From assembly GCA_964367055.1 (NCBI GenBank), contig CAYIWD010000004.1, positions 1-38,504 of the forward strand: a stretch of DNA of 38,504 nt, given 5' to 3'. The notes below the pieces were generated by a model, which was not told the origin of the DNA, made no database searches, and saw only the letters and a list, made by a program, of their open reading frames with translations. A program made the translations under genes and the position numbers. Numbering within the stretch: position 1 is the stretch's first letter; each line of letters opens with the position of its first letter. The DNA is from UM-FILTER-39-64 sp964367055. GTDB taxonomy: Bacteria > Patescibacteriota > Minisyncoccia > UBA6257 > UBA9933. Shown here one piece after another: positions 8,000 through 15,410 of the stretch.

Positions 8000-8425
8000 A
8001 TGCGTCAAGATTATCAAACATTATTTAATAATTTGAATTCTCCGGAGCTGCCGGAGGGAATTTTTGATAAAATTATTAGGGCAATTTATCGCGAACAAGA
8101 ATTGCATCAGACGAAGAAAATATTTTTTAGTTTTGTGGCTATGTTAGTAGTTTCGCTTGCCGCCCTTCCCTTTTCTTTGCTGATGCTTATTAATCAAATA
8201 AAAACTTCCGGAACTTATTATTTTATTTCGGCAGCTTTAAGCGATTTCTCGACTTTTGTCAATTTGTGGCGAAATTTCAGTTTGGCAATTTTAGAATCGC
8301 TACCGATTATTGGTTTAGTCGTATTCATAATTAGTTTAGGTTTGGCAGTTTTTACGCTTAAATTATTCTTATACAAAAAAAGAATGCTTTTTGGATATTT
8401 AAAGCGAAATTTTAATTTCGCATAA
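8000..8425 (+). CDS. membrane protein heading the exporter operon, possible anti-sigma-like
   Basis: A 141-aa protein with a charged cytoplasmic N-terminal segment (about 35 residues, including LPEGIFDKIIRAIYREQ), then two or three membrane helices (about residues 40-62, 70-85 and 95-122) and a short basic tail. I do not recognise a named domain. The layout resembles small putative anti-sigma membrane proteins that in Parcubacteria often sit between an ECF sigma gene and MacAB-type operons; here the sigma gene is 3.3 kb upstream with three other genes in between. It is 15 nt from the next gene, so it is likely the first gene of 8000-12556. Function is inference only. Confidence 0.65.
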   Translation: MRQDYQTLFNNLNSPELPEGIFDKIIRAIYREQELHQTKKIFFSFVAMLVVSLAALPFSLLMLINQIKTSGTYYFISAALSDFSTFVNLWRNFSLAILESLPIIGLVVFIISLGLAVFTLKLFLYKKRMLFGYLKRNFNFA

Positions 8426-8440
8426 TAATATAAACCTATT

Positions 8441-8917
8441 ATGGACGAGAATGAAAATAACAAGGAAAATAAAATAATGAAGTTAGCGATGAAGCCGGAT
8501 ATTCTTAAAAAGATTATTATCGGTTTAGTAAGCATTATAATTATTATTTTAATTTTCGGCGCGGGCATATTTATCGGCGAAACGAAAGCGCGATTTTCTT
8601 ATCGCTGGGCGGAAAATTACCAGCGTAATTTTGCCGGACCAAGAGGTGGATTTTTAGGCAGATTTCCAGCATCGCCTGATGGCGACTTTATAGAAAGCCA
8701 CGGCGTTTTCGGCCAAATCATTAAAATTAATTCGGATTTAGTAATTAAAGGCCAAAATAATATAGAAAGAATAGTGTTGATTAGTACTAGCACGGTCATT
8801 CAGAAAGCAAGGCAAACTATAACAAAAGATGATTTGAAAGTGGACGATAACGTGACAGTTATCGGCTCACCAAATGACCAAGGCCAGATTGAAGCGAAAC
8901 TTATCAGGGTTTTTTAA
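8441..8917 (+). CDS. membrane-anchored DUF5666-like protein
   Basis: A 158-aa protein with a cytoplasmic tail rich in Asn/Lys/Glu, one membrane helix (about residues 23-46) and an extracytoplasmic domain. The domain (residues 85-158) has the strand pattern GVFGQIIKINSDLVIKGQ, STSTVIQ and DLKVDDNVTVIGSPNDQG that matches the DUF5666-like fold seen in the genes at 2005 and 12778. Its position directly before HlyD/MacA suggests that it helps or senses the exporter. An ATG at 8480 (MKLAMK) is an alternative start that keeps the helix. The end lies 31 nt before the chosen HlyD start. Confidence 0.7.
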   Translation: MDENENNKENKIMKLAMKPDILKKIIIGLVSIIIIILIFGAGIFIGETKARFSYRWAENYQRNFAGPRGGFLGRFPASPDGDFIESHGVFGQIIKINSDLVIKGQNNIERIVLISTSTVIQKARQTITKDDLKVDDNVTVIGSPNDQGQIEAKLIRVF

Positions 8918-8948
8918 GCACGCAGATTATTTTAAATTATTTTTTAAA

Positions 8949-10613
8949 ATGCTTTCAGGATTTTTTAAAAAAATAACCGAGCACAAAGTCAAGTCTGGCG
9001 CAATTGCGCTTTTAATTTTATTGGCGATTTATTTTGGCCGCGGAATTTTATTTCCTGCGGCTAACACAACGAGTTATGTAACTGCTGCTGCAACCAAGGG
9101 AACAATTGTTATATCAGTTTCAGGCAGCGGACAAGTTTCCGCCTCCGATCAAGTGGACATAAAAGCCAAAGATTCTGGCGATGTTATCTATATCGGCGCG
9201 GAGAATGGTCAACAAGTGGCAAAGGGGAAACTTTTGCTTCAAGTTGATAACTCTGATGCTCAAAAGACGGTGGAAGATGCGAAAATAAATCTTGACCAAG
9301 CAAAAATAGAACTTGAAAAAATGCAAGGGCTTCAAACAGCGGTCGGGGCTTTAAGAGGCGTTAAAGAAAAGGCGTTAGATGCTTTGACTAAGTCTTATGA
9401 GGATGGTTTTAACACAGTTTCTAATGCTTTTCTTAACCTGCCTACCGTGATGAGTGGATTAAACGAGATTTTTTTTAGTAACGTCTTAAGTAAAAATCAA
9501 CAAAACATTGATTGGTATGTTGACCAAATGAGTAATTTAGGAGCGGCTGCAAAAGCCGTTCAATATAAAAATGATGTGAATTCTTTATATTTGTCAGCCA
9601 AAGAAAAATACGATCAAAATTTTGATGACTACAAAGCCACTAGCAGAAATTCCGATACAGCAAGTACAGAATCACTCATTTCAGAAACTTATGATACGAT
9701 AAAAATGATAGCGGATACGGTTAAAGAATCTGTTAATTATATCGGTTTTGTTTCCGATACGCTGAAAAATAACAGTGTCAGCGTTCCTTCAGCGATTACA
9801 ACCTACCAGTCAAGCTTAAACTCTTACACCGGCACGACCAATACCTATCTTTTAAATCTTCTTTCCACAAAAGACACGATTCAATCAGGCAAAGAGGCAC
9901 TCATAGAAACCGATTTTAGTATTGCCGATCAAGAAATTAAAGTTAAACAAGCGCAACAGACCTTAGATGAGGCAATAAATAAATTGGCGGATTATTCCGT
10001 ATACGCGCCTTTTAGCGGCACTATTGCCGAATTTAATTTTAAAAAAGGCGATACCATTTCAAACGGCGCAACAGTCGCTACTCTTGTCAGCAATCAGCGT
10101 ATAGCAGAAATAACTCTTAATGAAGTTGATATTGCCAAAGTTAAAATAGGACAAAAAGCGAATATTACTTTTGACGCTATTTCTGATTTAAATATCGCGG
10201 GCACGGTAATTGATATAGATACTCTCGGCACGGTGAGCCAGGGCGTGGTTAACTACGGCGTTAAAATAGGCTTTGACGACCAGGATGAAAGGATAAAGCC
10301 CGGTATGAGCGTATCAACGGCTATAATTACAGATGTTAAACAAGACGTCGTAATGGTGCCTAATTCTGCCGTAAAACAGCAAGGAGGTATTTTTTATGTG
10401 GAAATTATGACGGCAAGTTCCACTACGCCTCGGCAACAAGTTATTACAGAGGGCCTTTCTAACGACACAATGGTAGAAATCATCAGCGGTCTTGAAGTTG
10501 GAGAAGAAGTCGTGACTCAAACTATTACTTCTAATGCTACTACCGCGACGCAATCATCAAGTGCTGGAGGATTGAGAATTCCCGGTTTAGGAGGCGGCGG
10601 TTTCGGAAGGTAA
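8949..10613 (+). CDS. HlyD/MacA-family periplasmic adaptor, exporter 1
   Basis: A membrane-fusion-type adaptor of 554 aa. The start at 8949 is chosen because it gives a compact anchor (about residues 17-35); an ATG at 8874 would add 25 residues and overlap the upstream gene by 44 nt. Order of domains: first half of the lipoyl/barrel-sandwich domain (VSASDQVDIKAKDSGDVIYI), an unusually long helical hairpin (about residues 100-340), the second lipoyl half (YAPFSGTIAEFNFKKGD), then beta-barrel and membrane-proximal domains (KPGMSVSTAIITDV, VPNSAV). The Gly-rich tail (GLGGGGFGR) is unusual. It works with the ABC ATPase and permease that follow. In an organism without a classical outer membrane the outer partner is unclear. 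Confidence 0.88.
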   Translation: MLSGFFKKITEHKVKSGAIALLILLAIYFGRGILFPAANTTSYVTAAATKGTIVISVSGSGQVSASDQVDIKAKDSGDVIYIGAENGQQVAKGKLLLQVDNSDAQKTVEDAKINLDQAKIELEKMQGLQTAVGALRGVKEKALDALTKSYEDGFNTVSNAFLNLPTVMSGLNEIFFSNVLSKNQQNIDWYVDQMSNLGAAAKAVQYKNDVNSLYLSAKEKYDQNFDDYKATSRNSDTASTESLISETYDTIKMIADTVKESVNYIGFVSDTLKNNSVSVPSAITTYQSSLNSYTGTTNTYLLNLLSTKDTIQSGKEALIETDFSIADQEIKVKQAQQTLDEAINKLADYSVYAPFSGTIAEFNFKKGDTISNGATVATLVSNQRIAEITLNEVDIAKVKIGQKANITFDAISDLNIAGTVIDIDTLGTVSQGVVNYGVKIGFDDQDERIKPGMSVSTAIITDVKQDVVMVPNSAVKQQGGIFYVEIMTASSTTPRQQVITEGLSNDTMVEIISGLEVGEEVVTQTITSNATTATQSSSAGGLRIPGLGGGGFGR

Positions 10614-10622
10614 AGGTAATAT

Positions 10623-11330
10623 ATGATAGAATGCCAAAATATTTCAAAAATTTATAAAACCGAGAGCGCGGAAACATTTGCCTTAAAAAATATTTCATTT
10701 AAAATTTCAGACGGGGAATTTACGGCGATTATGGGTCCGTCTGGTTCTGGAAAATCAACTTTGATGCATATACTTGGCTGTTTGGATATTCCGACATCCG
10801 GCGCTTATTTTCTTGACGACCGCGATGTTTCAAAAATGTCTGATGATGAGCTGACCGATGTGAGAATTGATAAAATTGGATTTGTGTTTCAATCATATAA
10901 TCTTCTTCCACGAGCCAGCGTGTTGCGTAACGTGACGTTGTCTTTGATTTACGCTGGTGTGTCTAATATTGAAAGAGAAAAAAAAGCGACAGCGGCTTTA
11001 ATTTCTGCTGGTTTGCCAGAAGACCGCTTTCATCATCTTTCTAACCAATTATCCGGCGGTCAGATGCAAAGAGTAGCGATTGCCCGCGCCTTAGTTAATG
11101 ACCCAACAATTATTCTGGCTGACGAACCAACCGGCAATCTTGACACTAAAACAGGCGAAATTGTTTTGTCTACTTTTCAACGACTAAACAAAGACGAAAA
11201 TCGCACAATTATTTTGATTACTCACGAACGTTATGTGGCAGAACACGCTACGAGAATTATTCACCTTAAAGACGGAGAAATTATAGAAGATGAAAAAAAT
11301 ATCAGTCGTCGCTTAGTTAATAATTATTAA
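10623..11330 (+). CDS. MacB/LolD-type ABC transporter ATPase, exporter 1
   Basis: A 235-aa cytoplasmic ATPase. Walker A is GPSGSGKST (residues 38-46), the Q-loop is VFQSYNLL, the ABC signature LSGGQMQRVAIARAL is at about residue 142, Walker B ILADEPTGNLD follows, and the switch His is in ITHE. This is the type-VII (MacB/FtsE/LolD) class, which powers mechanotransmission rather than passage through the membrane. The gene starts 9 nt after the adaptor and ends 2 nt before the permease, so the three are one operon. Substrate is unknown. Confidence 0.93.
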   Translation: MIECQNISKIYKTESAETFALKNISFKISDGEFTAIMGPSGSGKSTLMHILGCLDIPTSGAYFLDDRDVSKMSDDELTDVRIDKIGFVFQSYNLLPRASVLRNVTLSLIYAGVSNIEREKKATAALISAGLPEDRFHHLSNQLSGGQMQRVAIARALVNDPTIILADEPTGNLDTKTGEIVLSTFQRLNKDENRTIILITHERYVAEHATRIIHLKDGEIIEDEKNISRRLVNNY

Positions 11331-11332
11331 TC

Positions 11333-12556
11333 ATGACAATAAAGGACACATTACAAGAAACATTTTCAGCTATCACAGTTAATAAGGCCAGATCAGGATT
11401 GACTATTCTTGGCATTGTCATTGGTATTGGCTCAGTCATTGCGATGATTTCGATTGGTCAGGGAGCGCAGGGGTCAATTAACGCCAGCATTCAATCAATT
11501 GGTTCAAATTTGGTTTTGGTGATGCCAAGTTTCCAGCGCGGGGTTGGCACGCAAGTAAGTGCTGGCCGCGGTTCAGCCCAAACGCTGATTCAAGCTGACG
11601 CCGACGCGATTAAAAACGAAATCACCTTAGCTAAAGCTGTGGCGCCGGAAATTTCCAGTAGATACCAAATAGTCGCTAAAGGCACAAACACTAATACTCA
11701 AGTGGTAGGCACTGTGGCAAGCTATCCTGAAGTGCGTAATGTTCAGATTGATACTGGCGCATTTATTTCTGACCAAAATATACAGAGTTTATCAAAAGTG
11801 GCAGTGCTTGGTCCCACTACGGCCAATGACCTTTTTGGTTCAAGCACAGAGCCAATCGGACAAACCATTCGCATCAATAAAATTGATTTTAGAGTTATCG
11901 GCGTCACCAAATCAAAAGGCGGCACTGGTTTTGGCAATCAAGACGATGTAATTTTTGTGCCGCTATCCACCGCTCAAAGATTTTTAGCCGGTGATACTTA
12001 TGTCACAACTATTAGCGTTGAAGCGGATAATCAAAGTGATATGGCGACTATTCAGCAACAGATTACTCAATTATTATTAGAGAGACATAATATTTCCAAT
12101 GCTCAATTGGCTGACTTTCAGGTGTTGAATCAGTCCGATATTGTTTCAGCCGCTTCTTCAGTAACAAATACTTTCACCATTCTTTTGGCTTCGATTGCCG
12201 GCATTTCTTTAATTGTCGGCGGCATCGGCATTATGAATATGATGTTGACAACGGTTACTGAAAGGACGCGCGAAATCGGCTTGCGTAAAGCCATTGGCGC
12301 AAAGAAAAAAGACATAAGTTTGCAATTTTTATCTGAATCAGTGATGCTGACATTTTTCGGAGGAATTATGGGAATTATTTTTGGCTGGCTTTTAGCTTTT
12401 GGCGTGACGTATTTTACCGGCATCGCAACCAGTATTTCCTTTTTTTCAATTGTCTTGGCATTCGGAGTTTCCGCCGCGATCGGAATTATTTTTGGTTATT
12501 ATCCGGCGAGGAGAGCCGCGGGCTTAAATCCGATAGAGGCGCTTCGTTATGAATAG
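11333..12556 (+). CDS. MacB-like FtsX-family permease, exporter 1
   Basis: A 407-aa type-VII ABC permease. The first membrane helix (ARSGLTILGIVIGIGSVIAM) is followed by the MacB core periplasmic domain (residues 45-270), then three C-terminal FtsX helices (about residues 280-305, 330-355 and 365-392). The conserved coupling segment TERTREIGLRKAIGAKKKDI lies between helices 2 and 3, and the typical C-terminus PARRAAGLNPIEALRYE is present. It pairs with the ATPase at 10623 and adaptor at 8949. MacB relatives export peptides, toxins or lipids; the substrate here is not visible. Confidence 0.93.
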   Translation: MTIKDTLQETFSAITVNKARSGLTILGIVIGIGSVIAMISIGQGAQGSINASIQSIGSNLVLVMPSFQRGVGTQVSAGRGSAQTLIQADADAIKNEITLAKAVAPEISSRYQIVAKGTNTNTQVVGTVASYPEVRNVQIDTGAFISDQNIQSLSKVAVLGPTTANDLFGSSTEPIGQTIRINKIDFRVIGVTKSKGGTGFGNQDDVIFVPLSTAQRFLAGDTYVTTISVEADNQSDMATIQQQITQLLLERHNISNAQLADFQVLNQSDIVSAASSVTNTFTILLASIAGISLIVGGIGIMNMMLTTVTERTREIGLRKAIGAKKKDISLQFLSESVMLTFFGGIMGIIFGWLLAFGVTYFTGIATSISFFSIVLAFGVSAAIGIIFGYYPARRAAGLNPIEALRYE

Positions 12557-12582
12557 CCATATTAAGATTTTTTACAATTTTA

Positions 12583-12618
12583 GTTTATGTTTGGGTTTAT
12601 GTTTATGTTTGAGTTTAT
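12583..12618 (+). repeat. two tandem copies of an 18-bp repeat
   Basis: GTTTATGTTTGGGTTTAT (12583-12600) and GTTTATGTTTGAGTTTAT (12601-12618) differ at one base. They lie in the 221-bp gap after the MacB gene. No role is evident. Confidence 0.65.
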
Positions 12619-12648
12619 ATTTGCGACACAGGCGACGTAGACGAGTAA

Positions 12649-12686
12649 ATAAATCATTATAAAGCCATGGCTTGATAATGACTTAT
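12649..12686. repeat. 38-bp palindromic repeat, copy 1
   Basis: Centred on CCATGG (12665-12670), with 17 of 19 arm positions paired. It is nearly the same sequence as the perfect palindrome at 14411-14448 (shared core CATTATAAAGCCATGGCTT). Confidence 0.8.
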
Positions 12687-12738
12687 TCTAATTATTCTAA
12701 CGTTAAATTTTAACATTTAATAATGAATTATGAGTTGC

Positions 12739-12743
12739 GGTCG
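12739..12743 (+). promoter_or_regulatory. GGTCG leader motif
   Basis: GGTCG lies 34 nt before the ATG at 12778 in the sequence GTTGCGGTCGACG. Confidence 0.35.
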
Positions 12744-12777
12744 ACGATTCTTAAAATATTTTTCATTATAAATTAAT

Positions 12778-13200
12778 ATGAATAAAACAATATTAAAAAT
12801 TCTAATAGCGGCAGTCATTGCTGCAGGACTTGGTTTTTACGGAGGAATAAAATATGGCGAGAGCGCAAATACCCAAACCAGCGCCAGCCAAAGATTTCAG
12901 CAAACCGGAGGATTTAATATGACGAATAGAAATGGAAATAGGTCAGCGGGCCAAAATGGCAATTTTGCCGGAGGAGAAATAATCGCTAAAGACGCAACAA
13001 GCATTACAGTTAAGCTTCAAGATGGAAGTTCTAAAATTGTTTTTGTTTCAAGTTCAACGCCGGTGTTGACATCGGTTCAGGGAAACTTGAACGACTTGAA
13101 TGTTGGAGATAATATAACAGTTATTGGCACGCAAAACTCTGACGGCAGTATCACTAGCCAATCAATTCAAATTAGGCCAATAGGAACGCCACAACGGTAA
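12778..13200 (+). CDS. secreted or anchored DUF5666-like protein
   Basis: A 140-aa protein: N-terminal membrane anchor or signal (residues 5-24), an Asn/Gly/Gln-rich linker (GGFNMTNRNGNRSAGQNG), and a DUF5666-like domain in the C-terminal half (AGGEIIAKDATSITVKLQ, LNDLNVGDNITVIGTQNSDG). The pattern 'xDLxVGDxVxVxG' with a following S.QS.QI strand matches the other two copies in the window. The gene stands alone, after the exporter operon, with its own GGTCG-type leader. It may be an accessory to the exporter, but only proximity supports that. Confidence 0.72.
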   Translation: MNKTILKILIAAVIAAGLGFYGGIKYGESANTQTSASQRFQQTGGFNMTNRNGNRSAGQNGNFAGGEIIAKDATSITVKLQDGSSKIVFVSSSTPVLTSVQGNLNDLNVGDNITVIGTQNSDGSITSQSIQIRPIGTPQR

Positions 13201-13228
13201 TTATTTAATGTATGATTAAGAACAAATC

Positions 13229-13258
13229 TTGACAAAATCATAAAGGATTTGCTATGCT
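13229..13258 (+). promoter_or_regulatory. consensus sigma70 promoter for a small RNA
   Basis: TTGACA (13229-13234), 18-nt spacer, TATGCT (13253-13258). It drives the structured region up to the terminator at 13441. Confidence 0.7.
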
Positions 13259-13264
13259 ATTTTT

Positions 13265-13476
13265 AGTTTCCAAAAGGAATTAAAAAAAGAGGAATGGAAA
13301 ATGAAGGGGGTGGCGGCGAAAGTCGTGAGGCAAGTTTCCCTAATAAGGAAACCAACGTTACAAAAGGCAAAGCAGGATACAGTGTGCGATGTTTACGTTT
13401 TCAAAAAATACCAATCCTGCCCACCCCCCTTAACAGGTTTAAGCCCACCCTGGAGAAATCCTAAAGGGCTTTTTTG
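13265..13476 (+). ncRNA. candidate structured small RNA with own promoter and terminator
   Basis: The transcript predicted from the promoter has no good reading frame but folds well on paper. AAGGGGGTGG (13304-13313) pairs with CCACCCCCCTT (13421-13431), with one bulged C. Stacked directly under it, GCAGGAT (13372-13378) pairs with ATCCTGC (13414-13420). Between them lie a GAAA-capped hairpin (CGGC-GAAA-GTCG, from 13314) and GTTTCC/GGAAAC. That makes a multi-helix junction. I compared it by eye with SRP RNA, 6S RNA, tmRNA, RNase P RNA and common riboswitches and saw no match. A 66-codon frame inside (13301-13501) runs through the helices and the terminator and is probably not real. Confidence 0.55.
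13441..13476 (+). terminator. rho-independent terminator of the small RNA
   Basis: AAGCCC pairs with GGGCTT across a 19-nt loop, followed by TTTTTGTTT. Confidence 0.7.
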
Positions 13477-13515
13477 TTTGTGGATATTAACATTTGTTTA
13501 ATTTATTATTTGCTT

Positions 13516-13535
13516 TATAATTACTTAAAAGGTCG
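13516..13535 (+). promoter_or_regulatory. -10 box plus GGTCG leader motif
   Basis: TATAAT (13516-13521), 9 nt, GGTCG (13531-13535), then 21 nt to the ATG at 13557. The same spacing occurs at 17324-17343. Confidence 0.5.
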
Positions 13536-13556
13536 CAGTTTAAATCGTTAAAAATT

Positions 13557-13769
13557 ATGAAAACGCTTAATTGGATTACGATGCTTCTCGTGGTTATTGG
13601 AGGTTTGAACTGGGGTTTGATTGGCTTGTTTGATTTTGATTTGGTCTCGGCGATTTTTGGCGCATCTCTCAGCCGCGTGATTTTCATTCTGGTTGGAGTG
13701 AGTGCTTTGTATATGCTTATAGTCGCTCCTAAAATGATGAAGGAGAGACAGCAGTCAATGCCGATGTAG
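13557..13769 (+). CDS. DUF378 family small membrane protein
   Basis: A 70-aa protein with two membrane helices (about residues 5-27 and 38-58). The sequence LNWITMLLVVIGGLNWGLIG, then DLVSAIFG and a second helix ending in a basic tail, is characteristic of DUF378 (the YuzA-like family), common in bacteria and of unknown function. It has its own promoter with the GGTCG motif and a very good terminator, so it is monocistronic. Confidence 0.9.
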   Translation: MKTLNWITMLLVVIGGLNWGLIGLFDFDLVSAIFGASLSRVIFILVGVSALYMLIVAPKMMKERQQSMPM

Positions 13770-13790
13770 TATATTTGGTATTTTAAGAAT

Positions 13791-13827
13791 AAAATGCCGC
13801 TCCAGTAAAAATCGGAGCGGCATTTTT
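13791..13827 (+). terminator. strong rho-independent terminator
   Basis: AAAATGCCGCTCC pairs perfectly with GGAGCGGCATTTT across a 10-nt loop. The stem is flanked by A and T runs, so it could work in both directions. Confidence 0.9.
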
Positions 13828-13878
13828 AACTTGCTTGGGCTAAATAATTTATAATATAATAAGAAGAAGAAACTTAAA

Positions 13879-13883
13879 GGTCG
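13879..13883 (+). promoter_or_regulatory. GGTCG leader motif
   Basis: CTTAAAGGTCG, 28 nt before the ATG at 13912; TATAAT at 13855-13860 lies further upstream. Confidence 0.35.
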
Positions 13884-13911
13884 TTTAAATTTTTTAAAAA
13901 TTAAAATAGAT

Positions 13912-14301
13912 ATGCGTGGATACGTTATTAATATTGAAAAAGAAACTTTAGATAATGAACTTTTTCGCAAAGTGCTTTTTACTGCCAATTATAGCCAGTT
14001 AGTTTTGATGAGTTTAAAACCAAATGAAGAAATTGGCGAAGAAGTGCATGGCTTAGACCAGTTTTTCAGATTTGAAAGTGGAAACGGCAAAGTGGTTTTA
14101 AATGGAGAAGAAGCAGAAATAAGCGATGGCTTCGCAGTCGTAGTGCCGGCTGGCACTATTCATAATGTTATCAACACTTCAGCTGATAAACCGCTTAAGC
14201 TTTACACCATTTATTCTCCGCCTAACCATCAAGACCAAATAATTCATGCCACGAAAGCCGAAGCAGTGGAAGAACATTTTGACGGAAAAGTGAGTTTCTA
14301 G
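13912..14301 (+). CDS. cupin-domain protein
   Basis: A 129-aa single-domain cupin. Motif 1 (GEEVHGLDQFFRFESGNGKV) carries His and Gln/Asp where metal ligands are expected; it is altered from the usual G(X)5HXH(X)3-4E. Motif 2 (VPAGTIHNVINTS) keeps the PxG and the His. The family includes mannose-6-phosphate-isomerase-like and quercetinase-like proteins; a 'YSPPNHQD' tail as here is common in small uncharacterised cupins. One or two metal ligands are therefore plausible but a catalytic role is not shown. It has a GGTCG leader and is the last gene before the RT module. Confidence 0.88.
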   Translation: MRGYVINIEKETLDNELFRKVLFTANYSQLVLMSLKPNEEIGEEVHGLDQFFRFESGNGKVVLNGEEAEISDGFAVVVPAGTIHNVINTSADKPLKLYTIYSPPNHQDQIIHATKAEAVEEHFDGKVSF

Positions 14302-14410
14302 AGGTTGTCCTAACAGTACTTCTATATAAATAATTTTAAACTTCTGAATTAAAGAAAGTGTTTTTTTATACGGATTTATTAATGTTAATTTATAATTTAG
14401 AATTATAATC

Positions 14411-14448
14411 TTAAGTCATTATAAAGCCATGGCTTTATAATGACTTAA
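14411..14448. repeat. 38-bp perfect palindrome, copy 2
   Basis: All 19 arm positions pair around CCATGG (14427-14432); the right half reads ATGGCTTTATAATGACTTAA. It lies 17 nt upstream of the -35 box of the RT module and matches copy 1 at 12649-12686. It lacks a T-run and is more like a dispersed element or a protein-binding site than a terminator. Confidence 0.85.
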
Positions 14449-14449
14449 T

Positions 14450-14494
14450 TTAGGTGTATTTTTATTGACACCTAAGATATTTTTATGTTAATAC
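14450..14494 (+). promoter_or_regulatory. promoter of the ncRNA-RT-helicase unit with operator-like inverted repeat
   Basis: TTGACA (14465-14470), 18-nt spacer, extended -10 TGtTAATAC (14486-14494). The inverted repeat TTAGGTGT (14450-14457) / ACACCTAA (14468-14475) overlaps the -35 box, as an operator would. The predicted start near 14501 coincides with the first base of the RNA's closing helix. Confidence 0.6.
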
Positions 14495-14500
14495 TACGGT

Positions 14501-14850
14501 AGTACAGGCAAACTGGGATTAAAACAAGGCCGAAAAACTCCGGACACCCAGGGAGTTTGTTTCAAGTCAAGCCTCAAAACACTTTCCGAAGATGCGGCGA
14601 GGTAAGATTTGAAATAGGTCCAAAACCCCTATCTGACTCAGAATGGGGAGAAAATGGGAGATGGTAAGGACTGGGCTTTGCCCAGACCCTTTCCGAAGAG
14701 AGCTGCTTTATCGAGTTTCCTCCGGAGATGACCGAGTTCAGCCCCTCCGCTCGGGTTTGAGCGCGACGCTGGTGCTTGTTCCCGATCATTCTGAAAGGAC
14801 GAACCAGGTGAGGTCAGCCGTTTACACTCAGTTTGCCTGTATTCTTTTTT
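14501..14850 (+). ncRNA. retron-like structured ncRNA upstream of the reverse transcriptase
   Basis: TACAGGCAAACTG (14503-14515) pairs perfectly with CAGTTTGCCTGTA (14829-14841); wobble and A-T pairs extend the helix to about 17 bp, 14501-14517 with 14827-14843. The 3' arm is followed by ATTCTTTTTT, so the closing helix may also help termination. The ~310 nt inside are much richer in GC than the flanks. Hairpins visible inside: AAACTCC/GGAGTTT (14535-14558), CTGGGC-TTT-GCCCAG (about 14671-14685), CCGAG/CTCGG (about 14732-14755). The 11-mer CTTTCCGAAGA occurs twice (14582 and 14689). Position directly 5' of an RT and paired ends recall the a1/a2 helix of retron msr-msd RNAs; the branching-G context (AGC) and single long msd hairpin are not evident, so it may be a new RNA class. 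Confidence 0.7.
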
Positions 14851-14891
14851 AAATAATGGTCTTTGAAAAATAAAAAATCTGAAAAGAAAGG

Positions 14892-15410
14892 ATGGTGAAG
14901 AAGATGTCGAAGTTGAAAGAAAAGAGTGGCTTTAAGAAGTTGGTGGTGTCGTCATTTGACATTCAATTCACCACCAATTTACAGGAACTGGCTAAGGTGA
15001 TTGGGACTTCAAAAAAATGTTTGCGAAGGGCTTATTGGATAAGAAGGCAGGAAGTTTTTGAAGATGAAATTATGGAAAAGCGAAGGCTGGTCAAAAGGAC
15101 GTTCCAGTATGGTTTTAGGCGCTTCATAAAAAAAGAAGCGCATAAGGATAGGGAGATACTTGCTCCTCATCCTGATGTTCAGGCCGCGTTCAAAGCCATT
15201 CAAAAATGGTTAGAACGAATAAGTTATTCACATCCAGCCGCCTTTGGTTTTGTTAAAAAACGAAACCCTAAAAAAGCAGTTCAGGCGCTTATGCGTAGGT
15301 CTTTCTTGGAAAAAGAGCATAAGCATTTTTTCCGTTTTGACATTGAGAATTGCTTTCCGAGCGCCGTGATGGAAATAGGTGGTGCAGGCGTTAAAAAGAA
15401 TGAAAGTTGA
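14892..15410 (+). CDS. retron-type reverse transcriptase, N-terminal part (frameshifted)
   Basis: This frame carries the basic N-terminus, RT motif 1 (KKEAHKDREILAPHPDVQAAF, about residues 80-100), the 'HPAAFGFVKKR' motif 2 region and motif A DIENCF (residues 150-155, first catalytic Asp). It then runs into EIGGAGVKKNES and a stop at 15410, while the rest of the RT continues in the +1 frame from 15379. The two frames join smoothly if one G is removed near 15376-15381 (ATAGGTGGTG read as ATAGTGGTG). The start at 14892 sits right behind AAAGG; Met at 14904, 11 nt behind the GAAAGGA site, is an alternative. In the NAxxH region typical of retron RTs the sequence is KAVQA, so this is a divergent member. 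Confidence 0.8.
   Translation: MVKKMSKLKEKSGFKKLVVSSFDIQFTTNLQELAKVIGTSKKCLRRAYWIRRQEVFEDEIMEKRRLVKRTFQYGFRRFIKKEAHKDREILAPHPDVQAAFKAIQKWLERISYSHPAAFGFVKKRNPKKAVQALMRRSFLEKEHKHFFRFDIENCFPSAVMEIGGAGVKKNES

Noticed and set aside
13301..13501. 66-codon frame behind a GAGGA site
   Set aside because: It covers the helices of the structured RNA and reads through the terminator; composition is not protein-like.
14501..14850. RNase P RNA, tmRNA or 6S RNA
   Set aside because: The conserved core GAGGAAAGTCC of RNase P, the tmRNA ends and tag frame, and the 6S bubble layout are not visible.
14643..14852. 69-codon frame inside the ncRNA
   Set aside because: No SD, runs through the pairing 3' arm and T-run, and the peptide has no protein-like pattern.
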